Shown here in pieces: positions 34,478 through 43,335 of a DNA stretch of 64,000 nucleotides; the first letter of the stretch is position 1; each line of letters begins with the position of its first letter. This DNA is from a virus. The translations under genes and the position numbers were made by a program. The notes below the pieces were generated by a model, which was not told the DNA's origin, did not search any database, and was given only the letters and a program-made list of their open reading frames with translations. The stretch is taken from positions 62,001 through 126,000 of the IMG/VR virus record IMGVR_UViG_3300032308_002010. One strand, given 5' to 3'.

Positions 34478-34852
34478 TTATTTAGTGTAGTTTGTAGGGC
34501 ACCGCCGATTGTCGCGCATTTCTCGGCGAAACGCTGCCGCCATTTTGCGCACATTACGGTTGTAGCAATGATAGTTTAAAAAATGCCCGAACATGAAATG
34601 ACACGATGTTTCGCACAGCGTGATGAGATTACTTTCGGTGAGTTCGAGTTCTGGCGCGATGCTCACCGGAAAAATATGATGCACGGCTAGGTTTTGCGCG
34701 CGGCCGCAGACCTCACACGCCGGATGCTTGGCTAAGTGCGCGGCTCGGACTCGTCGCCACTCACTTGCGCGCTGCCGCTGGCCGAGGATGTAGCGCGGCC
34801 GGAGCCAGTATGGGAGATATTTTGTGATTGTTGCAACAAGCGTTGAAAGCAC
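34478..34852 (-). CDS. HNH endonuclease
   Basis: 124 residues. HNH core: 'CEVCGRAQNLAVHHIFPVS' then 'LTESNLITLCETSCHFMFGH', with two Cys pairs for the structural zinc and His-His for metal. The N-terminus has a hydrophobic/basic helix. It may be a homing nuclease or, as in many phages, a packaging-associated HNH. No terminase is nearby, so the first is favoured. Overlapped by the small Cys gene at its 5' end. Confidence 0.82.
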   Translation of the reverse strand: MLSTLVATITKYLPYWLRPRYILGQRQRASEWRRVRAAHLAKHPACEVCGRAQNLAVHHIFPVSIAPELELTESNLITLCETSCHFMFGHFLNYHCYNRNVRKMAAAFRREMRDNRRCPTNYTK

Positions 34853-34971
34853 GATTGCACCTCACGACTTCCGCACACATGTTTTGGCTCATAAGGACAG
34901 TTTTGGCAGCGACGCCCACAACACATTTCTTGCTGCAATAAAAATTGCCACGACAACGGCTGGCGGCTCAT
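34732..34971 (-). CDS. Small CCGxxCxxCPY protein overlapping the HNH gene
   Basis: 79 residues. The motif 'CCGRRCQNCPYEP' matches the short Cys-rich signature of DUF5522-type proteins (CCGxGCRHCPY), probably a metal site. The start overlaps the SprT-like stop as ATGA, which supports translation, and the last ~40 codons overlap the HNH start in another frame. The C-terminal half is low-complexity Ser/Gly. Function of the family is unknown. Confidence 0.6.
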   Translation of the reverse strand: MSRQPLSWQFLLQQEMCCGRRCQNCPYEPKHVCGSREVQSCFQRLLQQSQNISHTGSGRATSSASGSAQVSGDESEPRT

Positions 34972-35321
34972 AGCACAGCGGAGGCGTGTGTGAACTTCTT
35001 CTCGTAATGCGAGTAGATCTCAGCAAACGCCACACCCCACGCAGCGTCGTGGGCGAGCTTGTTAAACGCCTCGTCTGTCTTAGCTTCGTCCAGACGATGG
35101 TTCCACGCCCGCGCATGCGCCCACTCGTGGATTAAGACGTCCATAGCGCGCGATTCGTCCAGACCTTTGTCGATCTGGATGTGGAACTTCTTGCCCTGTT
35201 TCCAGCAGCGGCCCTCTAGTTTAGATAGCTTTACCCGGCGCGCGCTCACGGGAAAAGCCGCAGGACACTCGTCTTTGAGCATCCGCAGGAGGGCATGATA
35301 GTACTTAAAACGAGCCGCCAT
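34968..35321 (-). CDS. SprT-like zinc metallopeptidase-fold protein
   Basis: 117 residues from ATG 35321 after AGGAGGACTGAGC. 'AMDVLIHEWAHARAWNH' carries the HExxH zincin motif (residues 65-69). A later 'HDAAWGVAFAEIYSHY' may give the third ligand. The length fits a minimal SprT/WLM-type domain without a zinc ribbon. SprT-like proteases act on DNA-protein crosslinks. In phages the role is unknown. Co-translated with the CCGxxCxxCPY gene. Confidence 0.72.
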   Translation of the reverse strand: MAARFKYYHALLRMLKDECPAAFPVSARRVKLSKLEGRCWKQGKKFHIQIDKGLDESRAMDVLIHEWAHARAWNHRLDEAKTDEAFNKLAHDAAWGVAFAEIYSHYEKKFTHASAVL

Positions 35322-35396
35322 GCTCAGTCCTCCTGCCGGGCGTCCTTGCCACAACAGGGTGATTATACTTGAGCTGGCTAGTTTTGGCGGCAGTGA

Positions 35397-36185
35397 TTAT
35401 TCAGCGTTTTTCTGCAGCTGCGCTAATACCCGGGCAGCGCTTTCTTTCACTTCCTCGTCACCCGAGTCTTCCGACTTTTCTTCGGACTTCTCTTCTTTCT
35501 CTTCGCTTTCGGGCTTTTCTTTCTTCTTGCTAAAACTAGCGCCGATGTTCGCGCCGATGTTACCGCCCATGTGAGCGCCAGCGCCCAGACCAGCAGCGCC
35601 GCCAGCCAGTAAACCCAATCCAGCGCCCGGGCCGCCACCAAGGGCGCCGCCACCCAGCGCGCCCAGAATCCCGCCACCAGCGCCGCCAGCAAGGCCGCCG
35701 AGACCGCCGCCGGCCAAGCCGCCGAGCACAGAGAGCACAGAAGCTTTCTTACCTTCCCACGAGGGCTTGCCGAGAGCTGCGTCAGCTGCGGCATAGCCGC
35801 CGACGCCGCCCAACACCGCTCCGGGGACACCCCCGCGAACAACAGAATTACCGAAGTGACTCACTGCGTTTTGCACGCCGGCTCGCGTCGGGCCCATAAC
35901 GCGTGGCGGGCGGGGTCGAAACTTGCCGCGTGTCGCTAACATAGCGAGCAGCGTGCCAAGCATCATGCCGCCGGTCGAGCCAGCACCTGTGCTCAAGCCT
36001 TTTACAGCTCCGCGGCCAGTACTCTCCATGCGCATTTTGATATCGTCGGCGCCAGACACACTACCAGTTGGCGCTGTAACGGCGCCCAAGCCCGCGCCAA
36101 TACCGGCAGCTGCTGGTAGTGTAAAGAATGCTTTCTTCATTTGCTGGCCCATCTGCATCCCAAACTGCTGCGGCGTAATAGTCAT
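35397..36185 (-). CDS. Glycine-zipper virion-like protein with Q-F-G tag
   Basis: 262 residues from ATG 36185 (CAGGTGACCGA precedes it), giving the N-terminus 'MTITPQQFGMQMGQQMKKA', matching the EFG-tag set. The frame is open to 36311, which would overlap the helicase stop by 23 bases, so a 304-residue form cannot be excluded. It has many Gly-rich hydrophobic segments (e.g. 'GGLAGGGLGGLAGGAGGGIL') and a highly acidic/lysine tail (KKKEKPESEEKEEK). A membrane-active or internal virion protein is likely. Confidence 0.7.
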   Translation of the reverse strand: MTITPQQFGMQMGQQMKKAFFTLPAAAGIGAGLGAVTAPTGSVSGADDIKMRMESTGRGAVKGLSTGAGSTGGMMLGTLLAMLATRGKFRPRPPRVMGPTRAGVQNAVSHFGNSVVRGGVPGAVLGGVGGYAAADAALGKPSWEGKKASVLSVLGGLAGGGLGGLAGGAGGGILGALGGGALGGGPGAGLGLLAGGAAGLGAGAHMGGNIGANIGASFSKKKEKPESEEKEEKSEEKSEDSGDEEVKESAARVLAQLQKNAE

Positions 36186-36288
36186 TCGGTCACCTGTGGC
36201 TTGCATGGAGTTTTGAATCTTGCGGGTGGCAACGTGCTGCATGATCTTCTCAAACAGCTTGCGCCGCGACAACGCCAGTTCCGTGAGT

Positions 36289-38550
36289 TTACTTACTGGA
36301 ATCGGCGGCATTGTCTTCGTCCAGAATACTCTTGCTGGGTTGTTCTTTGGCGTCTGGATATTTTAACAGCCGGCGCTTCTTCTTTGAAAGCGGGCGTTTC
36401 GGCACGTCTGGCGTGAGTTTGAGCGAACGAAACACTGCGCTGGCTTTCTCTTCTTGCGGCGCCTCTTTTGTTAATAACCGGTTGCGGCGCTTGAGATACT
36501 TTTGTAACTCCTGCTCCTGATACGCCTCCAGCATCGTTTTCACTTTGTCTGCCTTGGTGGGGGCGACTAGTTTCGCGGGGTCAATCGCCCAGTTTCGCAG
36601 CGCCCAGCCTCTGCGCGGCGTGGGCTTCGTCGAGAACGGCCCGCCATGGCGCGCTTTGAAGCTCGCCCACCGCTTGATCTGCCGCGTATCTTCGTCGGGG
36701 ATTCTGCGGCCGGAGTTATAGTTCTGGTACCACTCCAGCCAGCCCTTGGGGTCATGCTCCGTGACCCATTCTGGTTTCCATTCTCCTAAACTAGCGAGCC
36801 GCGGGCCTTCTTTTTCGTACAGCGATTTATACACACCCATGCGATGTAACTGGCCGGGTGTGAAGTCCGGCTGGAAGTCTGGTAGCTCAGCCTCCGCGTG
36901 TTTAAAAAGCGCAGGCACAACGCACACCACCTGACCCGGTTCTGCTTCGGTGGTGTGTTTGGGGTCAGAAACCGGAAAAAGTACCCCTCGTTGTGCCTGC
37001 GCAGTTTTATTATTTGCTTGCTGTTCTTGCTCTTTTTGTTTGCGATACTTGTCGCCCTCGTCTTTCAAGATCTTACGGAAGATCTCGTTGAGCTGTTCTT
37101 TTTCGGCCGTGAGGTGTTCGAGCACTTCGTCGCCGGTGCGCTCGCGCTTGTACCCCATGAGCTTACCAATCATGCTCGGGTCTTGGCTGGCGCTTAGATA
37201 TCTTTGGACTTGGACGTTCTTGAGTTCTTCAGGGAGATCTCGATGCGAGTCAAAACGTAAGCCACGACCGCGAGCTTGCTGGCTACGCGACTCATGCCAG
37301 TGCGGGTCTAAGAGCTGAATAAGACTCGTGCCCTTCGTTGACAAGCCTTCGGCGCCAGCAGGGCCAATTAAGAGCGCCCGCAGCTTACCTGTGTTGTATG
37401 CGTCCACGGCAGCTTGGCGCGCTTTTGGTGTGACGCCGCCGTGAAAGAACGCATGCGGGATCTTGGCTTTCTCTAGGCCAGCTGCATAAGGCGCCAAGCC
37501 AGAGTCAATGAAGTTTGAGTAAATGATGGCTTTCTTGCGCTTGTCTTCACCCAGTGTCTTCTGCAAATTCTGGAACGCCGTCTGTAACTTGGCGCTCTGC
37601 TGAAACGCCTTGCCCGGGTCTTTGTCGGCCCGAAACGGCTGTGTACTAAGACTTACTTGGCGCAAGCCAGTTAAGAAGCTATTTAACTTCGCTAGCTCGT
37701 CTTTACTTAACGGAAACTCTTGATCCAGCTTCCACAAGAACCCCGGCGGAATCTTCGTACGAATAGCCTTCTGAATCTTGTCCTGCGCTGGCGATAACGG
37801 CACACGCACGACTTCTTCTTTGACGTCGACGCCTTCAGGAGTCTTGCTGGGCTGATAGTCAACTTTGCCCTGCAGCAACTGGCGTAGCTCTTGCTCGTTC
37901 TTGACGACTGGCTTGACGCCGGGCTTCACGCCACGCAGCCAGCCAAACAAGCCGGGCCGCACAGTCTTATAATCTATGTAGCGCTTCTCAAACTCTTCGG
38001 GTGAGATCTGTTTATTGTTCAGCATCGATAACAAACTCGCCAAGTCCGTGGGCGAGTTTGTGATCGGCGAGCCTGTTAATAACATCAGCCGTTTAGCTTG
38101 CGCGGCGGCTTCAGCAGCGCCCGCAGAACTGGCGCTTCCCGGATTACGAAGTCTGTGCGCCTCGTCCATGATCAGCGTGCCGGGCTGCTGCTGGAACTTC
38201 TTGCCCAGCGCCAGCCCCGTGTAGCTCATGATCTCAGGGTTCGAGTTGCGCGTGAACTTCTTGATCTCTTTGTCAAAGTTGCCGCGTAAGCTCGCCGGGA
38301 CTACCACGCCATACTCTTCGCCGTCTTGCTCTTTGGCAGCTTCGGCGGCAGCGAGCGACGAGAGCGACTTGCCCGACCCTAAGCCGTGATAGACCAGCAA
38401 TCTGGGGTCAGGGCCGGCAATGCGATCGGCGATGCGTTGCTGATGCTCTTGCAGCTGGATCTCAGGCAAAAGCTCAGCGATTTTGTGCCACAGCCCAGCC
38501 GGCAACGCAGATTTTTTCATCGGCTGGTCATCGTCGAGAATGCTGTTCAT
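36289..38550 (-). CDS. SF2 helicase resembling viral D6/D11-type helicases
   Basis: 753 residues. Motif I 'LVYHGLGSGKSLSSLAAAE' (~52-70), II 'LIMDEAHRLRN', III 'LMLLTGSPITNS', V 'ALLIGPAGAEGLS' and VI 'SQQARGRGLRFDSH' are intact. The context 'LDPHWHESRSQQARGRGLRF' resembles helicases D6/D11 of large eukaryotic DNA viruses, which act in transcription. The C-terminal ~150 residues contain 'HDPKGWLEWYQNYNSGRR' and basic tracts. With a phage RNAP in the same genome, a transcription role is plausible. Chromatin-style SNF2 remodelling or DNA repair are alternatives. Confidence 0.85.
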   Translation of the reverse strand: MNSILDDDQPMKKSALPAGLWHKIAELLPEIQLQEHQQRIADRIAGPDPRLLVYHGLGSGKSLSSLAAAEAAKEQDGEEYGVVVPASLRGNFDKEIKKFTRNSNPEIMSYTGLALGKKFQQQPGTLIMDEAHRLRNPGSASSAGAAEAAAQAKRLMLLTGSPITNSPTDLASLLSMLNNKQISPEEFEKRYIDYKTVRPGLFGWLRGVKPGVKPVVKNEQELRQLLQGKVDYQPSKTPEGVDVKEEVVRVPLSPAQDKIQKAIRTKIPPGFLWKLDQEFPLSKDELAKLNSFLTGLRQVSLSTQPFRADKDPGKAFQQSAKLQTAFQNLQKTLGEDKRKKAIIYSNFIDSGLAPYAAGLEKAKIPHAFFHGGVTPKARQAAVDAYNTGKLRALLIGPAGAEGLSTKGTSLIQLLDPHWHESRSQQARGRGLRFDSHRDLPEELKNVQVQRYLSASQDPSMIGKLMGYKRERTGDEVLEHLTAEKEQLNEIFRKILKDEGDKYRKQKEQEQQANNKTAQAQRGVLFPVSDPKHTTEAEPGQVVCVVPALFKHAEAELPDFQPDFTPGQLHRMGVYKSLYEKEGPRLASLGEWKPEWVTEHDPKGWLEWYQNYNSGRRIPDEDTRQIKRWASFKARHGGPFSTKPTPRRGWALRNWAIDPAKLVAPTKADKVKTMLEAYQEQELQKYLKRRNRLLTKEAPQEEKASAVFRSLKLTPDVPKRPLSKKKRRLLKYPDAKEQPSKSILDEDNAADSSK

Positions 38551-38564
38551 AGCGGACCGGTGAC

Positions 38565-39413
38565 CTATTTTGACGCATTAATATCTAAATCAGCCACGGG
38601 GTTCGGCCCCAATGTGGCCTGCGCCGCCAACTCACGCTCGTGCTTCTGAATTTCAGATTCTACCCAATCTTTGTACAAACTCACACGGGTAAACGCGCTG
38701 TCGTCGCCGTACGTGCCGTCTGGTTTCCCGTCGGCGTGCGCTAAAAATGAGTTAATTCCCGCTAATTGATTGCCAATGAACATTCCGCCGCCAGAATCTC
38801 CGGGGGCAATCATGAACTCTAGCGGAAACCGCCCTTCTTTTCTGGGCGAGCACAAAACTGTTGCCAGATGCGCGGACAAAAGCTTGTTGTGTCCCGCCCG
38901 GCGTTGATTATCTGTTTTTGTGGCGCCCGTAATAAAGTTTCCAGTTGAGCCCCAGCCCGCAATCGTCACGGCTTGGCCTATTTCATCTGTGTTGCTGTAC
39001 AGCGGCACATAGAACGCTAGTTTGAAGTCTTCGGCTACGTAGCACAGCGCAATATCGTGCAGCCCGATTTTGTCTGCGTTGTAATCTTTGTGGTGCACCT
39101 TATAGACAACGCGATGTTTCTTCTCGCCCACATGGATTACGTTGTTATTCGATCCATTGATGACGTGTGCGGCGGTTAACGCCCAGTGCGGCCGGATGAT
39201 CACAGCCGAGGCAAGCTGTTCGTGGTGTTCGTCGCACTTCGTGCAGTCAATGTCGTTGGTGATCCGCACGACAAAGGGAAACTGCTTGCCAAACTCGACA
39301 TACTTGGCGTCTGGTGTGCTGGGGTCGATCGTGCCGGCCATCGCAGCGCGCGAAGCCGCCAGAAGAATGATCACAAAGCGTAGCAGGCGGGCGCACAGTT
39401 CTTGCACGTTCAT
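38565..39413 (-). CDS. Secreted trypsin-like serine protease
   Basis: 282 residues. N-terminal signal peptide (~1-26, 'LLRFVIILLAASRAAMAG'). The catalytic triad is in place: His 83 in 'WALTAAHVI', Asp 120 in 'GLHDIALCYV', Ser 207 in 'APGDSGGGMF'. Cys 57/60 and 124/188 may form disulfides. This is a full S1 domain, which is rare in phage genomes. It could act on host envelope or extracellular proteins. Adjacent to the helicase by 14 bases. Confidence 0.85.
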   Translation of the reverse strand: MNVQELCARLLRFVIILLAASRAAMAGTIDPSTPDAKYVEFGKQFPFVVRITNDIDCTKCDEHHEQLASAVIIRPHWALTAAHVINGSNNNVIHVGEKKHRVVYKVHHKDYNADKIGLHDIALCYVAEDFKLAFYVPLYSNTDEIGQAVTIAGWGSTGNFITGATKTDNQRRAGHNKLLSAHLATVLCSPRKEGRFPLEFMIAPGDSGGGMFIGNQLAGINSFLAHADGKPDGTYGDDSAFTRVSLYKDWVESEIQKHERELAAQATLGPNPVADLDINASK

Positions 39414-39455
39414 GGCAAGCCCCCAGTCTTAGATATGTAAATGTGTCGTGCTATC

Positions 39456-41267
39456 TCATGCTCGTTGTTGTGGCTGTAAGAGTTTCATCGCGTTGGCAAA
39501 CATGTGCGGATCGAGTTTGGGCGGCAGTGGCTTGGCCGGCGGCGCTTTGAGTGCGTTCCCCAGTGCGCCGGCACCGTAGCCCGCCGCACCCATTAATCCC
39601 GTAGCCCCCAAACCCAGCAGCGTACGATTGCGGGCCATTAAGTTTAAGCCTTTTTGCACAATCGGCTTATTCGTAATGCCGAGTATTTTAACACCCGGCT
39701 GCGTCAGGAGCGTGCTGGGTAAGACATCCATGTGCGAAAGCTGCGGTTTGACAGCGCCGACATCGCTGAGCACGGCGGACGGCATCGAGCCGCAGTGATT
39801 GCCCCAGCAGCGCGTACCCTGACCCCGACCGCCAATAAATGGGAGCTTCTGCAGCCACGGAAACCGCCGCCGCAGCATGTTCAGCCCCATGACTTCTTTT
39901 GTTCCGGCGCCGATCGCGGCAGAACTTGCGTAGCCCTTATTTGTCTCGACGTTCAGCGACTTCGCGAGCTGGCTTTCATCAATATGGTCTGCGGCGCGAG
40001 CATAGATCGTGCCGCGGGGCTTTTTGTCGTAATAGCCTTCTGGAAAGAACTGCGAACGATCTTTCACGGCGTCGTCATAGACGTTGTCAATGCCTATGGA
40101 GTCGCTGGTATTAAACTTCCACGGACGTTTCTTGGCGTCAAGGCGGCCACGAGCAATTTCTTTGGCGTTCTCTCGTGACCGTTGCCGCAGAATGTTCAGG
40201 CTCACGCCATTGCGCTCAGCAATCTCGCGCTGCGCGGCTTCCGGCAGTGTCTCGAACAGCTGAAACAACGGATCATGCACTTTATCAAGCGCTGCGCCGC
40301 CGTGATGCAGCGTGGGAATTAAGCGCTCAAACGCCTTGGGTTTAAATAACTTTGAGCGCGCCAGCTGCCCCTGCGGCATACCCACGTCATCAATAGCTTT
40401 CGTGATTTCTTTCGCTAGCGCCGGGGAGGCTTTTGTACCGCGGCGCCGAAATAAGTCTGCGAGCGCTGTGAGCCGTTCTTTCTTAGCGAGGCTCGTGGGC
40501 GAGGCAGGATTATCAGCCAGCGCACGAACATCTGCCTCAAGACTGCGCATCTTGGCCTGCGGCGTGCCTTCAAAGAACTCACGCAGACCGCCTTTGGCTG
40601 CGTAGGTCCCGCCTGTAGGTGTCGTGCGCTCGGTCGTGAGGAAGTTCTTGAAGTTCTTGACTAACTTATCGCGCTGGGCAACAAGCTGGCTGGCGTCAGA
40701 ACCCGTGACTTTGGCCTGTTGAATCTGCCGAGACAAAGCATTTAAGCGCGCCTTCAGCAGGCCGTATTTATCGCCGCCGCCTTCAAACGCCATGTAGCGA
40801 GAAGCGTTTCGGGCGTTACGAATAAAACGTTTGCGGTTCGTCGCGAGTGCGGGGTTGTACACCTCTCCGGCGTCGTTCACTAAGAATGAAAGCGGCGGAG
40901 GTTTGCCGCCCGGGGGTGTGTTTGTGAGCTTGTGCGGCGCTTGGATATACGGCCCCACCATCTGGCCGTGCATGCCCGGGCCGCCTGATGCTGAGCCTGA
41001 GCCCTGAATAAGAAAATTAACAAGTGCGCCGTCCGGGCTGCGCTGCAAACCAGATACGCCGAGATCCCCCGGCTTGAGAGTTCTCAGCATCCGTGCCACA
41101 TCGACATTGCCGTTTGCCAGCGTCCAGTCCGGGGCGTCATTGACCAGCTTGCGATACTTGGGCAGCGTGACGAGGAGATATTCCAGTAAGCTCGCCGCCG
41201 GAAGAGCTGCGCCCGCGGTTGCGCCGATTGGGCGTAAATCTACGCCGTTGTCTTCAGGTGCGGGCAT
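39456..41267 (-). CDS. Large hypothetical protein (603 aa), possible virion component
   Basis: 603 residues. Helical, basic, with 'TRCWGNHCGSMPSAVLSD' (~488-505) near the C-terminus, a Cys/His cluster that might be catalytic or metal-binding, and a final glycine-zipper helix ('LLGLGATGLMGAAGYGAGAL') before the tail. The central region (~150-400) is rich in Arg/Lys helices. It lies downstream of a strong terminator and a weak promoter-like sequence (see rejected items). Function not recognised. Confidence 0.72.
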   Translation of the reverse strand: MPAPEDNGVDLRPIGATAGAALPAASLLEYLLVTLPKYRKLVNDAPDWTLANGNVDVARMLRTLKPGDLGVSGLQRSPDGALVNFLIQGSGSASGGPGMHGQMVGPYIQAPHKLTNTPPGGKPPPLSFLVNDAGEVYNPALATNRKRFIRNARNASRYMAFEGGGDKYGLLKARLNALSRQIQQAKVTGSDASQLVAQRDKLVKNFKNFLTTERTTPTGGTYAAKGGLREFFEGTPQAKMRSLEADVRALADNPASPTSLAKKERLTALADLFRRRGTKASPALAKEITKAIDDVGMPQGQLARSKLFKPKAFERLIPTLHHGGAALDKVHDPLFQLFETLPEAAQREIAERNGVSLNILRQRSRENAKEIARGRLDAKKRPWKFNTSDSIGIDNVYDDAVKDRSQFFPEGYYDKKPRGTIYARAADHIDESQLAKSLNVETNKGYASSAAIGAGTKEVMGLNMLRRRFPWLQKLPFIGGRGQGTRCWGNHCGSMPSAVLSDVGAVKPQLSHMDVLPSTLLTQPGVKILGITNKPIVQKGLNLMARNRTLLGLGATGLMGAAGYGAGALGNALKAPPAKPLPPKLDPHMFANAMKLLQPQQRA

Positions 41268-41341
41268 AGTGCGGCTGCCGGTTTTGCTAACAATATTTAG
41301 ATATTCTACTGAGCCTTATTGTATTACAAAAGCGCTGATAG

Positions 41342-41394
41342 CTAAACAAAAGCCTGCAGCCCCGGGGCTTGGGCAGCACCCGGGGATCTGCAGG
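41342..41394 (-). terminator. Intrinsic terminator after 41409..42119
   Basis: On the minus strand a CTGCAG/CCCCGGG-rich hairpin (outer stem 41353-41359 with 41388-41394) is followed by CTTTTGTTTAGC. It lies 15 bases after the stop of 41409..42119. The tail sequence TTTAGCTAT recurs after other terminators in this region. Confidence 0.75.
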
Positions 41395-41408
41395 ACTTTG
41401 TTACTGCA

Positions 41409-42119
41409 CTAGGCAGCGGCCACGGCGGCCGTACCGCCGCGCATCGCCTTCACCTTCGCCTCAACGGCGGGGAGGATCCGGGCCAGCGTGCTCTTCTCCA
41501 CACCGCCCTCGAACAGCGCGTAGAGCGCCGACGAGGTGCAGAGCGTCGTAGACGCGGCGAACAGCATGCCAGTGGCCTGAATGACAATGTTGGTAGCACC
41601 AAGCTTCGCGGCGACTGCCGCTGCCGTGATGCCAACCACACCGCCGACCGTGAAGCCCACGCCAATCGCAGCAGCAGCCGCGACCAGCTTGAGCATGCCG
41701 GCGTTGATGTCACTCACGTTCATGGAGCTGACCAGCTCGTGAACGGCGGTCAGCGCCTTCTTGGCCTGACCATAGGCAGCGGTCGCCGTCTCCTTCAGCC
41801 AGCCGACCAGCGCCGTGACAGCCTCCTCGAACGCGTTGTACACGCGGCCGAGGAACGACCAGACACCGCTGGCGATCCGCTTGATCGCATCAGCAATGGT
41901 CTCGATCACCGTCAGCACGCCCGACCCGAGGGCCGAGAGCGTGTCGACCACCAGCGAGTTGGTGCGACTTAGCAAGCTCTCATCGGCGAGAGCGCGCTGG
42001 ACAGCGGCGTCGATCTCAGCATCGGTCAGCTCAGGCTTCTTGGCCCGGTTGACCTTACCGACCTTGACCTTCGCCTTCACGCCACGGGTCTTTGCGGGGA
42101 TCTTCTTCGTTGCACTCAT
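41409..42119 (-). CDS. Lys-rich N-terminus plus membrane-segment protein
   Basis: 236 residues after AAGGAACTGTTCAG. Residues 1-30 are histone-like (KKIPAKTRGVKAKVKVGK...). Two long amphipathic/hydrophobic regions follow (~60-110 and ~135-200, 'AAAAAIGVGFTVGGVVGITA'), likely membrane-associated. Codon use is GC-richer than its neighbours. It has its own promoter-type element at 42212..42248 and terminator at 41342..41394, so it is a monocistronic unit and probably strongly expressed. Function unknown. Confidence 0.75.
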   Translation of the reverse strand: MSATKKIPAKTRGVKAKVKVGKVNRAKKPELTDAEIDAAVQRALADESLLSRTNSLVVDTLSALGSGVLTVIETIADAIKRIASGVWSFLGRVYNAFEEAVTALVGWLKETATAAYGQAKKALTAVHELVSSMNVSDINAGMLKLVAAAAAIGVGFTVGGVVGITAAAVAAKLGATNIVIQATGMLFAASTTLCTSSALYALFEGGVEKSTLARILPAVEAKVKAMRGGTAAVAAA

Positions 42120-42211
42120 CTGAACAGTTCCTTAAACATGAGGACACGATTACACCGAAACCCATGTAATCTATATGGGGGTACCGGCTACACACCGATA
42201 CCAAGGGGGGA

Positions 42212-42248
42212 TCATTAGATATACCCGGCTTTTTGGCTTTATTTAGCT
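42212..42248 (-). promoter_or_regulatory. Phage promoter-type element, copy 1
   Basis: Minus-strand AGCTAAATAA (42248-42239), exactly 10 bases, then CCGGGTATATCTAATGA (42228-42212). It shares sequence and spacing with three other copies upstream of minus-strand genes. It lies ~93 bases before the start of 41409..42119 and just after the stop of 42250..43335. Its promoter role is inferred from repetition, position and the ATATCTA -10-like core. Confidence 0.8.
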
Positions 42249-42249
42249 A

Positions 42250-43335
42250 TCAGCCATTTTGCCGGGTTTTCACCACCATCTGCGAGCGGCCGGGCCACAA
42301 TACCATCTGTTGCATTGTGTCCTCGTCCGTTACGTCTTTCAGTAACTGCAGAGCTGTTACTGGTCGCTGCGCAATACTATCTTTACGCTCGTCGGTCAGA
42401 CTGTTGCGCAGCACAGCCTGAAGCGCGGTATATCGGGGATACGTCACCCACTCATTCTCATCATCGTTCTCTGGGTTGTACTCAGCGTACGGCCCAGCCA
42501 CGTAATGATTCGTTTGCACAAGGCCATGCGGCTTGGTGCGAATGGTTGATTTCTCTCCAACATGCGTTACTACAGTGTGTTCACGGGCTTTGGTGCCAAC
42601 CACGTGCGCAAAGAACGGCACGATGGTTTCATAGCTCCGTAACCCAAGAATCAGACTGTTGTAACTTTTTGGAAATCGGTCGCAGACGGCTCGGACCCGC
42701 TGTAACACGGGCCACCTAAAGAGCAGCGCCGGCGCCGATAACCAGCCAAGCAAGCTATTCAGTTTGTTAACAACTGGAGCCTGATTGACAGTGACAGCCC
42801 ACGAATCACCCATAGCCGATATCACGCCCACCATGCCCGCCACGCCTACAGATGTATAAGCGCTGCGCCCACGGTGAAAGCGAAAGATCCGCGTGTGCCT
42901 GCCTGTACTGCGAGGCACAACCCAGTCCATGTTACGGACCAGCACGGGAGACTTCTCGACCTCAAAGCTGACGCTAGAGCAGCCACAACCATACATCTCA
43001 GAAAGAGAAGTAAAGTCGTAGATGAGGTTTCCCAACATGAGCTTACCCACAGGAACTTCGGCGTGCCGGGCTATGCACGCTAACTCCTGTGTGTAATCTT
43101 CGCCAAACATGCCGACCATTTGGCGAAGTAACCAGCCGCCACCGGACGCCATCGCATGCACAGCCGTGATAAGCGGACTGGGCAGGTGTGGCGCCAATGT
43201 CTCTTCGATCTCTTCTTCGACATCGGAGAGAATGGACTGAATGGCGTCTCCGTTTTGGATAGCAAAATCAGTCCAGCGTTCGTCAGCGGGTGCGTCCAGA
43301 TCAATGTCATGGACTTTCCCGGTGAAGAGCTTCAT
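42250..43335 (-). CDS. Acid ceramidase/NAAA-like amide hydrolase
   Basis: 361 residues. The signature 'YDFTSLSEMYGCGCSSVSFE' then 'RNMDWVVP' (134-141) matches the nucleophile segment of acid ceramidase/N-acylethanolamine amidase (CTSI...RNLDW), with Cys 119 the candidate nucleophile. 'AVTVNQAP' and 'GLVQTNHY' agree with the later conserved Asn-containing loops. In the usual family an N-terminal segment is cleaved before the Cys. Here ~118 residues precede it. Likely hydrolyses an amide bond in a lipid or small molecule. Cellular target unknown and unusual for a phage. Confidence 0.75.
   Translation of the reverse strand: MKLFTGKVHDIDLDAPADERWTDFAIQNGDAIQSILSDVEEEIEETLAPHLPSPLITAVHAMASGGGWLLRQMVGMFGEDYTQELACIARHAEVPVGKLMLGNLIYDFTSLSEMYGCGCSSVSFEVEKSPVLVRNMDWVVPRSTGRHTRIFRFHRGRSAYTSVGVAGMVGVISAMGDSWAVTVNQAPVVNKLNSLLGWLSAPALLFRWPVLQRVRAVCDRFPKSYNSLILGLRSYETIVPFFAHVVGTKAREHTVVTHVGEKSTIRTKPHGLVQTNHYVAGPYAEYNPENDDENEWVTYPRYTALQAVLRNSLTDERKDSIAQRPVTALQLLKDVTDEDTMQQMVLWPGRSQMVVKTRQNG

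Noticed and set aside
39424-39440. CATATCTAAGA just before the serine protease gene
   Set aside because: Lacks both boxes at the required spacing and lies almost at the start codon.
41285-41340. GAATATCTAAAT upstream of 39456..41267 as another promoter copy
   Set aside because: Only the ATATCTA core matches. The CCGG and upstream boxes do not, so it is too weak to list as a feature.
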